64,000 nucleotides of DNA from Phanerochaete sordida (Eukaryota > Basidiomycota > Agaricomycetes > Polyporales > Phanerochaetaceae): positions 1-64,000 of the forward strand of contig BPQB01000029.1 in NCBI GenBank assembly GCA_019973155.2, written 5' to 3'. A program made the position numbers and the translations under genes. This document shows positions 45,141-55,419 of the stretch, in pieces (positions within the stretch are counted from its first letter, which is position 1; the number at the start of each line of letters is the position of its first letter). The notes beneath the pieces were generated by a model, which did no database searches, had not been told where the DNA came from, and saw only the letters and a list, made by a program, of their open reading frames with translations.

Positions 45141-45683
45141 ATGAACGCATTCGCATCCGCCTCGACGACACCCCTCTACATCGCCGCCCCGCGCAGGCAG
45201 CCGTTGCCCTCGCCCTACGACTACCTCGCGCCCGCCGCCTCGCCGTGGGCCGCGCACAACAACACCGTCTCGTACGACACCCGCGGCCGCCTGCAGCCGT
45301 TCGTCGAGACCTCCGAGCAGCGGCGCGCACGCGCAGAGTTCCTGCGCAAGCGCGAGTTCTCGCGCAGGATCAACGCATGGATCCAGGACGCCGCAGAGGT
45401 GCGTCCGCGCGCCTGCCCCGCCGGTCCGTGGGAGCTGACACGCACACAGGGTCCGGCCAGCCCTGCGCTCAGCAGGTCATCTGACACCGACTCGTTACGT
45501 ACGATTGACGAGGACGACGAGAGCGAGCAGGAGCCCGAGGTCATCTACTCCACCTCGCCGTGCAACGCGCGCTGGGCGCCCGCGTCGCCACCCACGAACC
45601 GGCCGCCCTCGCGCCACCTGCGTGCCTCGTCGCGCACGTCCTCCATGTCCTCGCTCTCGTCCATCTCCGAAGAGGACGTGTAG
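45141..45683 (+). CDS. Hypothetical small protein with Ser/acidic tail
   Basis: Exons 45141-45398 and 45450-45683, with a 51-nt GT-AG intron, give 163 residues. A TATA box at 45075-45080 lies 66 nt upstream. After a Pro/Tyr-rich start (TPLYIAAPRRQPLPSPYDY) comes a helical basic block (SEQRRARAEFLRKREFSRRI, then NAWIQDAAE). The rest is Ser/acidic (SDTDSLRTIDEDDESEQEPE) and ends SSLSSISEEDV. It is probably a disordered regulatory or phospho-protein. No family recognised. Confidence 0.6.
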   Translation: MNAFASASTTPLYIAAPRRQPLPSPYDYLAPAASPWAAHNNTVSYDTRGRLQPFVETSEQRRARAEFLRKREFSRRINAWIQDAAEVRPRACPAGPWELTRTQGPASPALSRSSDTDSLRTIDEDDESEQEPEVIYSTSPCNARWAPASPPTNRPPSRHLRASSRTSSMSSLSSISEEDV

Positions 45684-46884
45684 GCCCCGCACGCATCCCC
45701 CCTCCAAAACGATACCACCCCGTCGCACCGTCCACGTTCCACCGTGGACACCGCCTAGACGCATCGCAGAAAGCAATTTCCGCACATGACGCCGCGCGCG
45801 CTCGCGCCCGCCGGCCGCGGGGCCCGGCCGCAGTGGCACACACACCACGATGACAGCCGGGCCTTGTCGCTGCACCCCACAGCCGTGCACAGTCACCGGA
45901 GCTGTCAGCACGCGCCGGGCAGCCCGTTCATACCTATGGATCTCGGAACGACCAGTAGCTAGCGCACCCCACCGCTCCCGATGTTTCATTTACTGTCTTC
46001 TCGCCTTCTCGCCTTCTCGTGTTCTCATGCCTCGCACTGTTCCCCATCTCGCCTCCGCATCCCATCTCGTCTGCCCATCTCTGTTTCCATCGCACACATC
46101 TGCGCCCCCATCGCGCGCACGCATCGCATATTCCCGTCTGCAGCATCTCCTATAATTAGTACCCCGTCCGTCCGCCTGTATCTTGCATGTATCGATCGCA
46201 TCCCGCCGTGGCAATCCATTGTACTCGCACCGCAACCGTTGCCGCGTCGTGTGCCCGCAGCCGCCACGTAAGTACGTACGTCCGCACCCAGGTCACATGC
46301 GCGCCCCGGGACCCTGCACGACGCCACGACGCCCGGCCTCGCTGTCCCCGTCGCGAAGCACAGTCACGAGACGGGCCTCTCATAATTTAGAGTTCGAGGG
46401 CTGCCCGCACGGCCGGGGGCGCGCTGCGTCGCGCGGGGTGCCCAGCAGACGAGGGGTGCTGCCGTCCGGGTGCGGGTGCCTTTCATCGGCGGGGGCCACA
46501 CACGGCAGGATCGCCACACCTTTACGTACGAGCCGCGCCAGGCAGATCGGCGTGCGCCGGGCCATTGAGTCGGCGAGATGCGCACGTCCGCTCTGGCTGT
46601 TGAGATCGGGGTGGCTGACCGCAGCGCGTTCTGGTGGAACAGCAGGCGTACCTGGATGTGTGGCACGGTTGCCGAGTCGTCGCGAGCGAGGTCGCGACGA
46701 AGGTCCTCATATTGTTCTTACAGACTCAAGGAGATCAGGGAGGCCATCCTGTGAATGGGAGTACAAGAACTGCCCTTGTTCCCTATTATCGAGCATCTCT
46801 ATTGCAATCTGGCTCTCAATGCAATCTGGGGTGCTTCATACTATGCAGAAATCCGATAAATTATACGCTGAGATAGTACGTCTA
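45684..46884. other. Intergenic region (convergent 3' flanks)
   Basis: No gene. A long plus-strand frame crossing into 47736 is the antisense shadow of the LHS1 exons. Confidence 0.5.
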
Positions 46885-49792
46885 TTACAACTCGTCATGT
46901 CCAGGCGTCGCCGTATTATCGCCACCTGCGGCGCTCGTCGCGGTCGTCGCCGTGCTGCTCGTCGTGCTCGTGCTCGACTCCTTCTTCTTCTTCGGCGCCT
47001 TCTTCTTCACGAGCTTCTGGAGCTGGCTCTCGAGCACCTTCGCGCGTGCGTAGAGCTCCTTGCTCTCGACGGCGGGGTCGTCGTACATCTGCACGCGCTT
47101 CTGCTTCTCGACGACGTCGTTGAGCCAGACCTCGTGCTCCTTGAGCGTCCTCTCGAGCGCGTCGAGCTCCTCCTGCGTGTACTTGCTCTCGTCCGGCGTG
47201 TCCAGCAGCTGCGTCTTCGCGTCCGTGAGGAACAGCCGCGTGCTCCAGTTCCACTTCTGGCTGTTGTTCAGCGCGACCGGGAACTCCTCGATCTCCTTGT
47301 AGCGGTGCACGACCGGGTACTCGAGTTTCCTGCGCGCGCGGTCAGCCGCGGTCCCATGACAACACCAGGAGACTTACTCGAGGGCGCTGCGGCGCTCAAT
47401 GAGCTCACTCGTACTCGCGTCCTCGCCGTGCTCCGCGAGCCACGCGAAGGTCTCGTCGAGCTTCTCGCCCAGGGCGCTGCGCTCCTGCTCCTTCGAGCAC
47501 TTGCGGAACGGTGTCTCGCCCTTCTCCTCGAGGAGGTCGCGAACGCGGTAAAGATAGCCCTCGAGTGTGTTCCGCGCCTCCTCGTGGCGCCGCTTTGCCC
47601 CTTCGGCGAGATCGATGGCACGGAGTCTACGCCGGAAAAGTCAACACGGTGCACACACCGGAAAGGAAGCTCGCGCACCTGTCCCGTGCTGTGCGCTTCT
47701 CGGCGACCGTCATCGGGGCCAGTGACGGCATCTTGACCTCCAGCTCGAGCGGGATCGTGTCCTTCGGCGCGGGCTTCTCCTTCTTCTCCTCCTTCTCCGC
47801 AGCAGTCTCGTTGTTTGCTGCAGACGGGTCTGGCCGCGCGGCGGTCTCGGTCTCCTCCTCGGTCTCGGTGCTCGATGACGCACCGCCGAACAGGCCCTTG
47901 AGCTTGCCAGTGATAGTGTCATCCTTGATCTCGCCGTAGACCACCGCATTCGGAACGGACACGAAGCCAGACTCAGATACTGCCAGAGTGGCCTTGACTA
48001 TGGGATCGACGGCACCAGCCTCGGTCAGGTTCTGCACAGCTTCGGAGATACCCTTTACGTGCACCTCGAGGAGGTCAGTAGGGTAGCCTCTGTCCGCAGA
48101 TCAGCCACGGGTTCCGAGACATAGACCTCACGCGACGTACGGGACAGGAGTACCCTTGTAGTTGACGTGAAGCACGAAGTCGTCCTTATGCCTGACAGAG
48201 AATGTCTTCTTGCTGGTGTGCTTGGACCCGGCCGGGAACACGAGTGTGTTGATCGTGCGCGGCTTCGCGTTTTCTGACTTGGACTCCGCCTGGTACGAAA
48301 CCTGGACATCGTATGGTGTGATGTCCTGTACGCGAATGTCCTTGGTCTTGAACTGACGGCTGAGGGCAGCACCGTGAAGAGCAGCACCTGGCATTCGAGT
48401 GAGAAATGTTGGTGGAAGCTCTGAAGGCGGCGACATACCGAGTACCGCAGCTTCGTCGGCGTTGACGTTGAGAGCGATTTTGGACTCCCCAACAGCTGCC
48501 TTGACGGCCGCCTGGATCATGGGCGTACGAGATGCGCCACCAGTAAGGATGACGCTCGTGACATTGTCCTGTCGTTCCGTCAGTACCACAAAGTATACGC
48601 ATATATGCTGCACAGATGAGCAAACGTACCAATGTGAGGCCAGCGTTTGAGAGCGCGTCGAAGATAGGCTTTGCGTAACGAAGGGTCAGGTCCTTGCACG
48701 CATCTTCGAACTGCGTACGCGAGACCTTCGACCGGTAGTCGATGTCCCAGGCGATGCTCTCTACCTGATGACCTGTCAGCATAATAAAAGCGATAAAGCC
48801 ATACTGGTGACGTACCGAGGCCGTCGCATCCGCATTCGCACTAAGGATTGCCTTCACCCGACCAGCTTCCTTCCACAGCTTCGCCATGCCGCGCTTGTCC
48901 TCGCGAATATCCTTCTTGTGCTTCTTGTTGAAGTCGTTGATCAGGATCTCGCGCAGACGGCGGTCGAGCTCGACGCCTCCGATGTTCCTGTCAAAGCCAA
49001 AGCCCTTGACGGCAATCGAGGTCGCGGTGTCGCGCTTCGTGGCGCCCGGTACAGCGCTGAAGCCTGCGACGGTCGCGCGGATGGAGGACGCGCCCGCGTC
49101 GTAGATGACGTGGTACTCCGGCTGCTCGGGGAACGAGCGCGTCATGGCGTAGTTGACCGCGACGGCGGTGCCGTCGTGGATGAGCGCGAGCGTGCGCATC
49201 CCGGCGACCTCGACCGCGTCGACGACGGCGTCGCGCTCGTGCTGCGTGAAGTGCGGCGGGATGGTGAGGATCACGTCGGACACCTTCTCGTTGGCCGTCG
49301 ACTCTGCGAGCTCTCGCACGTAGCTCAGCTGCATGGCGATGAGCTCCTCGACCGCCCATTCCGTGCCGTCCGAGCGGCGCAGCGCGACGGTACCGCGCGA
49401 GGTCTTGACGGCGTCCGCGGTGGAGATGGAGGCGTAGTACGAGACCGACGGTGAGTCGAAAGGAGCGGCTATAAGGTACTTCAGGTTTGAGAACGAGTCT
49501 TGTGGAAAGCGTCCAGCCTGTCCTCCGTTAGTCCAGCCACGCAACGTCCGTCGGGCGCACTCACAATGTTGAACGCGTCTCCACCAAATAGCCTGTCCTC
49601 CTTCTTCCATGCAACCGTCGACTGAATCTTGCGCTTCGAGTTTCTATCGAGCAGCACGTCGAATGGCACGCCGGGTGACATTAACGAGGCTTTGATCCAT
49701 TCCGAGCCGTAGTCTATTGCCAGCACGGAGGCGAGCGCATTTTGGGTGAAGGTCGTGAGACATAGCAGCAAGCAGAGTATTAGCGGTCTCAT
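46885..49792 (-). CDS. LHS1: LHS1/GRP170-type ER Hsp70 chaperone
   Basis: Eight exons in frame give about 840 residues. A signal peptide (MRPLILCLLLCLTTFTQNALA) leads into an Hsp70 ATPase domain. The domain shows the phosphate-1 motif (VLAIDYGSEWIKASL), a hinge-region equivalent (LIHDGTAVAVNYAM) and the adenosine-binding motif (VILTGGASRTPMIQAA). An acidic/Lys-rich insertion follows the substrate domain (about SSSTETEEETETAARPDPS), then a long helical C-terminus. The protein ends GHDEL, an ER retrieval signal. Length, insertion and HDEL match the Hsp110-like ER chaperone Lhs1/GRP170, which acts as nucleotide exchange factor for Kar2/BiP and helps import and folding. Seven introns of 45-70 nt separate the exons; splice phases are all consistent. 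It is expected to respond to ER stress; no response element was identified. Confidence 0.92.
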
Positions 49793-50323
49793 GACGTGGG
49801 CATAAAGAGAGAGGGTGAGGAAGACGGGCGAAACGGACGGAAAGCAAGTGTGCGCGGTGCTTAAGACCAGCCGTACACGTCTACCGACACGTAGAGCCCG
49901 CCACGTGGAGACCACGTGAGTGCCCGAGATAAAGCCGCCTGCGGTGTCAGTGCTCCCGCTCTTCTTCTTCTTCTGACCCCTGGAGCAGCCTGTGTCGTGC
50001 ATCCTTTTGCCCAAGAAATCAAAGGCCTCAAGATGTCTTGCTCAAGAACGTCTGTTCTAGCAGCATTGTCCCGCATCACAGCGACGTCGCCACCCAAATG
50101 CCTTTGTACACTCCACGTCCCCCTCCTTAGGACCTAGTCGATCACAATAAGGTCGCGCATTGGCCGCACTGAATCGTCTGTCAATCCTCGCGCGGCGGAA
50201 GCATCGCTTCAGCTTTGCCGCGATGGGTGTGGCCTACTTTCGGCCCAGGCGTGCGTCCTCGCGTATATAAGGCGATGGACTTGGAGAGTATGTGCAGAAA
50301 TCAACTACAACGCTGACAAGAAG
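49793..50323. promoter_or_regulatory. Divergent promoter of LHS1 and the finger-protein gene
   Basis: About 530 bp separates the two starts. TATATAA at 50264-50270 serves the plus-strand gene (54 nt before its ATG). I see no TATA box for LHS1. Confidence 0.5.
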
Positions 50324-50763
50324 ATGTCGCAACCTTCCATGGAAATCGACGAAGTCGGTGGACAGCCTGTTCATGGCGGAAGCTATTCGAACGACGTGAG
50401 TCCTGCTGTCAACTCTAGGTGGCTGGTCTGATTAAATCATCAGCAGCAATGCACGTTCATCGACGTAGTCATGCAAGCCGCGCTGTCTTCATCGAATACT
50501 CCTTCTACGCCCTCCCAAGTCGCTGCCTCGCCAACAACAGCGCCTCAGGGCAAGACCGATGTGAAGGCACCCGTTCGGACCGATACCTGGGATCTCTGCA
50601 TGCAGTGTGGCATACACTTTTGGCCGAACCTGTAAGCTTCCCTGCCTTTTTTTATTCTCTTAGCAGAGATATCTAATCGCTTCCTAGCTGCACCCCGGTC
50701 GGCGGAGTGAAGTGTATGATTTGCACAACGCAAGGAGGGGTAGCTGCCAATCCTCGCCCTTAG
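50324..50763 (+). CDS. Small GATA-like zinc-finger protein
   Basis: Three exons, 50324-50395, 50447-50631 and 50688-50763, give 110 residues. The first acceptor is ambiguous by one CAG. The start MSQPSMEIDEVGGQPVHGG follows a TATA box. The middle is Ser/Thr/Pro-rich. The C-terminus is a single Cys4 finger, CMQCGIHFWPN then LCTPVGGVKCMIC (C-x2-C-x16-C-x2-C), split by intron 2. Its short length, disordered N-terminus, and terminal finger recall the proteins at 17987 and 16583. It may bind DNA or act as a small regulator; no characterised homolog is recognised. Confidence 0.65.
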
Positions 50764-51309
50764 CTGCAGTCGGGCGTTTTCTGTTAGGCTTCAGAACCAC
50801 GGCAGGACCAATCATCTCATGTGTTTGGCTTTATTTATCTGCTTATGTTGAGATGCGTGGCAGACTGTCGACAACTTATTTGAGTAACGCCACATACTTA
50901 TGCGGCGCATGGTTTTGCATCGTGGGAAAGTGGGGAGACGTATCCCTCTCGACGCTGTCGCGGCCTGTTCCTGACCTCGACGTCGCGCTCTCCTCGTCGT
51001 CCCCTCCCTCGACGCCTCTGTTGTTTCTCGTCGCCTTTTGGCATCAGCCGAGAGCCAGAGACTGACGACACCCGTCGCAGTAAGTCTCATACTCTCTCAC
51101 AGCTTTGTTCTCTAGGTTTTCACACCGTTGATCGTGGGTAGTCGTCGCCGCGGGGATTTGTTCCCGTACACCCCAAGTAGCGGAAGAAAATACACGAAGA
51201 TTCCGAAATCAAGCTTTCAGGTGAGTGTACGCATGTATGTGCGCTTCAGACTTCGCTGACGACTACGCACAATCCTCGTTTTCGTGGGCAAGACGCGTCA
51301 CAGCTCGAG
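50764..51309. other. Intergenic region and leader of the first array F-box gene
   Basis: No gene. A donor GTGAGTGTAC near 51223 and an AG before 51310 suggest a 5'-UTR intron, as in the other F-box genes of the array. Confidence 0.45.
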
Positions 51310-52941
51310 ATGACAGGGCTTCAAAATGGATACGATACTCTGCTGAGTAACGACGCTATAGACCGCGCGATAGCGCGCCATTGGAGCGCCATTCTTCGAC
51401 TCACCGCGCGTCGGAATGCAAGAGGCGCTGTTTGGCGCGTTCCCGACGAGGTCCTGTCCAAGATCATGGTCTTTCTTGCCCATGAATGCCTTCACGCCTC
51501 TTTTGCAGTCTGTGGAATCAACCGTGAAGCCAGGCCGGCGCCGTACGACTGGGTCTCCGTGCTCCTCGTTTGCCGAAGATGGCATCGTGTGGCCACTGCG
51601 ACGCGGGAGCTATGGGGGTTTGTCTCTCTCTCCTGTCCAGAACGCACACGTACACTGCTACGACGTTCGGATCCCTCGTCTCTCACAGTCTTCCACAACT
51701 TATCACGCTTTAAACTTGACGCCCTACGCTCATGCCTCGCTGAAATGAGTCGCATTAGGCACGTCCGCTGCCGCATGCCCTATCCCATCGAATATCCCGC
51801 TGAAGACTCTCAATATCTCTCTCCTCCTTCAGGCCCTCCCCGCGTGGTCAGTCTCGACCTCGAGCTCATAAGCGCTGGATTTGCAAAGCTATTTATTGGC
51901 CCTTGCTTGACGCACCTCAGCCTCAAGTACATGGATCCATGGCTCCGCATCGAGGAGATGCTCACGATTCTCGAGTCTGTGCCATTGCTTGTTCACTTGG
52001 AACTGGATTGCGCTCTGGACAGCACTGCATGCCAGACCGAGAAGGTGGTGCGGTTGCCAGCTCTGCAGCGTCTCATCCTAGACGAGGATGACTCAGAAGG
52101 CAGCCCATCTGCAACACTCCTACAATTCCTCCGCCTTCCTCCGCACACAAGCATCTCAATTGCTCTTGGAATCCGGCCAAGCAGCTCGCAAGACGACCAG
52201 CTCTTTACCCAAGCCATGCGATCCGTGACCAGCAACATCTTCCATGCCCAAAATCCCCTCCGCACATGCCGCGTTCGCAAAGAATGGCCGTCCCCGAGGC
52301 ATGACCCCGAGTTGAAGATTGACCTCTGGAACACCGTTCGGTCTGGCCCAGCTCTCCTCAATGTCCCCGACAAGCTCGGAGACGAGGGTCGGACTACTGT
52401 TACGACCAGCATTCATCCTTTCCTCTCCGACCAAGCTCTCTGTGACGTGGTCCTCGCAGCGCTTACGCTGCCCGACCTCTCAGTACTCGCCCTGCAGTTT
52501 TATCCCAAGTCCCCCGGCGACATCTGGGAGCGCTTCGCGCAGCTCTCGAACGTCACGCACCTCGTCGCGTCGCCGCATCTGCTCGCTTCCGCGCTGCTCC
52601 AGACACTCGTTCCCATCGCCGGCGCAGCCTACAATCTCGATTCGTCGTCGTCTCCTCTGTTCCCCAAGCTCGAGTCGGTCACATTGGGCGATGGTCGCTG
52701 GGACGAAGAACTCTCCGATCGGAACGGCACCGGCGTGCCTCTTTCGAAGCTCTGCCGCGATGCACTGCAAGCCCGGCTGACGCAAGGTGTTCCTCTGCGG
52801 TCCCTTGCCGTACGAGGTGCGACGGGAATCGACGAGGCAGCCCTGATGGTGCTGCAGGACTCTGGGCTTGTCGGACAAGTAGATTGCAGTTCTTGCGGTG
52901 ATCGTGTGGACGCGGTAGATGAAGCTAGCGGCGTCTCGTAG
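51310..52941 (+). CDS. F-box/LRR-like protein, array member 1
   Basis: A single-exon frame of 543 residues (MTGLQNGYDTLLSNDAIDRA). The F-box is split in the usual way: AVWRVPDEVLSKIMVFLAHE at about residues 37-56, then CRRWHRVATATRELWGFVSL. Leucine-rich units follow, and the family end VPLSKLCRDALQARLTQG and DSGLVGQVDCSSCG is complete. It is closest to the frameshifted gene at 20934-22579 on the opposite strand (both have FLAHE and CRRWxRVA-ATRE). Predicted SCF adaptor; substrate unknown. Confidence 0.85.
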   Translation: MTGLQNGYDTLLSNDAIDRAIARHWSAILRLTARRNARGAVWRVPDEVLSKIMVFLAHECLHASFAVCGINREARPAPYDWVSVLLVCRRWHRVATATRELWGFVSLSCPERTRTLLRRSDPSSLTVFHNLSRFKLDALRSCLAEMSRIRHVRCRMPYPIEYPAEDSQYLSPPSGPPRVVSLDLELISAGFAKLFIGPCLTHLSLKYMDPWLRIEEMLTILESVPLLVHLELDCALDSTACQTEKVVRLPALQRLILDEDDSEGSPSATLLQFLRLPPHTSISIALGIRPSSSQDDQLFTQAMRSVTSNIFHAQNPLRTCRVRKEWPSPRHDPELKIDLWNTVRSGPALLNVPDKLGDEGRTTVTTSIHPFLSDQALCDVVLAALTLPDLSVLALQFYPKSPGDIWERFAQLSNVTHLVASPHLLASALLQTLVPIAGAAYNLDSSSSPLFPKLESVTLGDGRWDEELSDRNGTGVPLSKLCRDALQARLTQGVPLRSLAVRGATGIDEAALMVLQDSGLVGQVDCSSCGDRVDAVDEASGVS

Positions 52942-53386
52942 GATCGGACTTGCTGCGCACCTTCGTATTCTTGTCAGGGCCACAGCATGGCCCATGTGAT
53001 GTGCATTTTGATACCCAACAGCTCCGTTAATCGCATGTTCGAGAGAGCAGTAACGTGTACGTAGTCAGGCTCAGGACGTACAAATGTTATTTCTTGCGTT
53101 CGTGCCTGCCGTATTCAGCCGTGTGCTTCGTGGCCGCCACGTGCAGGGCGATTGGCGTCCGCGCTTTCAACTCGGTCGCCCAGAGTTGAACCATCGTCCT
53201 CAAGCTCGCGCATTTCTACGATCTCTTATATCTGACGCTGCACGTCGCAGGAGTTGTAAGCGACATAGTCTGGGAAACAAGGTAGGTCACGCCGGCTTCT
53301 CTGAGCATCATACGCGGCGCTGAGCACAGTCACTGGCAAAGCACATAGCATCAGCCCTTGCCTCTGCACGCAAGTCAGCCGGCACG
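52942..53386. promoter_or_regulatory. Promoter of array member 2
   Basis: Contains the class 1 palindrome (53126-53147) about 250 nt before the ATG. A probable 5'-UTR intron lies after the AACAAG at about 53281 (GTAGGTCAC). Confidence 0.6.
53126..53147 (+). promoter_or_regulatory. Conserved F-box promoter palindrome, class 1
   Basis: CTTCGTGGC, two bases, CCACGTGCAG. Same element and similar distance as at 28322-28342 and 55147-55168. Confidence 0.7.
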
Positions 53387-54991
53387 ATGGAAGACGATTA
53401 CGACTCGCTCGAAGATCTTGACACGATCGATGCTGCAATCGCAAAGTACAGGAGCATCGTCCAGCGACTGTGCACGATCAGGAACTCTCGCGTCCCCATC
53501 TGGCGCATACCCGACGAGATCCTGTCCAAGATATTCCTTCTCATAGTATCCGAGCGGTTCTACGACTGGTACAGCAACACAGAAAACACGCCGCCCCAGC
53601 CGTACAAATGGATGCAAATCGCCTACGTGTGCAGGCACTGGCACCGCGTCTGCGTCGCAACGCACCAACTGTGGGCTTTCGTCGACCTTGGCAATCCGGA
53701 GCGGACTCGGGTCCTCCTGCGGCTTTCGGGAACCGCTCCGCTCACTCTCATCTCCCGTATGACATTCGAGCAAGACGCCCTCCATCTGTGTCTTGCAGAG
53801 ATGAGCCGCATTCGCCACTTTCTATTCGAGCCGCCCTATCCCCTTGAATATCTTGCCAGCGATGATGGTCGCCCTTATCTTCCGCCAATCACTGGCGTCT
53901 CCCGTGTGCTCACCCTCCACCTGAGCCTCGCAACTCCCGCCTTCACAAAGCTCTTCTTGAGCTCCAGCCTGACGCATCTCCGATGCGGTTTCATGGAACC
54001 GCAATTCTCCGTCAGGGAGATGATTGCTGTGCTCGACTCCGTGCCTTGCCTGGTGGACCTTGAGCTCGTCGAAGCTCTGCAGTCCATCAGTCCCCCAGAC
54101 TCGCACAATCTCGCTCCTGACAGGCAAGCGGTCGCTCTGCCAGCTCTTCGTCGCATGGAGCTCCAAGACAGCTCTACAGCAGGGGTATCCTGCGCTACTC
54201 TTCTGCAATACATAGAGCTTCCCCCGCAGGCCAGCGTCTCGATGAATTTTGGTTCCAACGCGAATCATCCACAAGAGGCAGCGGTCATCGTTGACACCCT
54301 GCGCCGCGCCGCGAGCAGGGTCTTCAGCCGTGGCAACCTCCCGCAGATATGCTGCATCCGCAGAGAAGAGCACGCATTTCAGGCGCTGTCCACAGGACAA
54401 TTCGGCTTGGTATTTAAACTGCAGCCAACCGTCCAGCAGCTGCCGGAGCTGCTGTGGACCCTCTACGCGCCTCACAGCCCCAGCCCTGGCCCTGGACATG
54501 TAACCATCACGCTCAGAATCACGCCCCATTGGTCTGAGGACGCGCTCGTCGACACATTCCTCTCGACGCTTCCCCTCGCCAACGTCTCCATGCTTGTCGC
54601 GCAGCTCCGCACCTTCCCGGACGACATCTGGATACAGCTCGCGAGGATCGCGAACGTGACGCACGTCAGCGCGGCGCCGCACGAGTTCGCGTACGATCTC
54701 ATGAAGGCCCTTGCCGCGCTCTCCGACCCGCCGTTCCCCAAGCTGCAGGTGCTCATGCTGGGCAACATCTGCTGGGACAAGGGGCTCCTGGGCCCGGAAG
54801 GCGGCGACGTACCGCTATCAAAGCGATGTCACGATGCGCTGCAGGCCCGGCTGGCGCAAGGTGCTCCTCTGCGGTCACTTTCCCTACGAGGTGCGATCGG
54901 AGTTGACGAGGCGGAGCTGATAGCGCTCCAGGACTCTGGGCTCGTCAAGAAAGTGGAACTTGTGGACATGACAGGTGTTAGCGTTCCCTAG
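53387..54991 (+). CDS. F-box/LRR-like protein, array member 2
   Basis: Intact frame of 534 residues, starting MEDDYDSLEDLDTIDAAIAK. F-box text VPIWRIPDEILSKIFLLIVS, then CRHWHRVCVATHQLWAFVDL. The repeat and C-terminal sections (LPALRRMELQDS, VPLSKRCHDALQARLAQG, LQDSGLVKKVEL) match the family. Very similar in length and sequence to the minus-strand gene at 26454, which argues for dispersal by duplication and inversion. Predicted SCF adaptor. Confidence 0.85.
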   Translation: MEDDYDSLEDLDTIDAAIAKYRSIVQRLCTIRNSRVPIWRIPDEILSKIFLLIVSERFYDWYSNTENTPPQPYKWMQIAYVCRHWHRVCVATHQLWAFVDLGNPERTRVLLRLSGTAPLTLISRMTFEQDALHLCLAEMSRIRHFLFEPPYPLEYLASDDGRPYLPPITGVSRVLTLHLSLATPAFTKLFLSSSLTHLRCGFMEPQFSVREMIAVLDSVPCLVDLELVEALQSISPPDSHNLAPDRQAVALPALRRMELQDSSTAGVSCATLLQYIELPPQASVSMNFGSNANHPQEAAVIVDTLRRAASRVFSRGNLPQICCIRREEHAFQALSTGQFGLVFKLQPTVQQLPELLWTLYAPHSPSPGPGHVTITLRITPHWSEDALVDTFLSTLPLANVSMLVAQLRTFPDDIWIQLARIANVTHVSAAPHEFAYDLMKALAALSDPPFPKLQVLMLGNICWDKGLLGPEGGDVPLSKRCHDALQARLAQGAPLRSLSLRGAIGVDEAELIALQDSGLVKKVELVDMTGVSVP

Positions 54992-55419
54992 AGTCGCAGT
55001 TCGTACGAAGCTTTGTATCCTTGTCATGATTGTGGCGTGGCCCAGCCTACCCTGAGTATTCCACAAAAGCTCTATCCCTGAAATACGCAGCCGGAACCTA
55101 TCCATAAACGTCATTTCTGGCGTTCTTCGCCATATCTGGCCGCGTACTTCGTGGCGACCACGTGCAGGACGGTTGGCATTCCGAGACACCATCGATCACT
55201 CAGAACTGGACCGTCACCATCCTCGAACTCGAACTTTTGAGCCGTCTACCCTCCAACTGTCTACGCCGCAGAAGATTCAAGCAGTAACCCGTACTCAAGT
55301 CTGGGAAAGAAGGTAAGTCAAATCGAGCTCTATGGAGATCATATTACACGGCGCTGAGCGCGATCAGGTCTCATCAGCTGCCATTACTTACATCTGCAAC
55401 GCGCGAGTCGACCGGCACT
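54992..55419. promoter_or_regulatory. Promoter of array member 3
   Basis: Class 1 palindrome at 55147-55168. A probable 5'-UTR intron begins GTAAGTCAAA at about 55313, at the same relative place as in array member 2. Confidence 0.6.
55147..55168 (+). promoter_or_regulatory. Conserved F-box promoter palindrome, class 1
   Basis: CTTCGTGGC, two bases, CCACGTGCAG; about 255 nt upstream of the ATG at 55420. Confidence 0.7.

Noticed and set aside
46183..47736. A 517-codon plus-strand frame.
   Set aside because: It is antisense to the LHS1 exons with mirrored composition, and has no domain.
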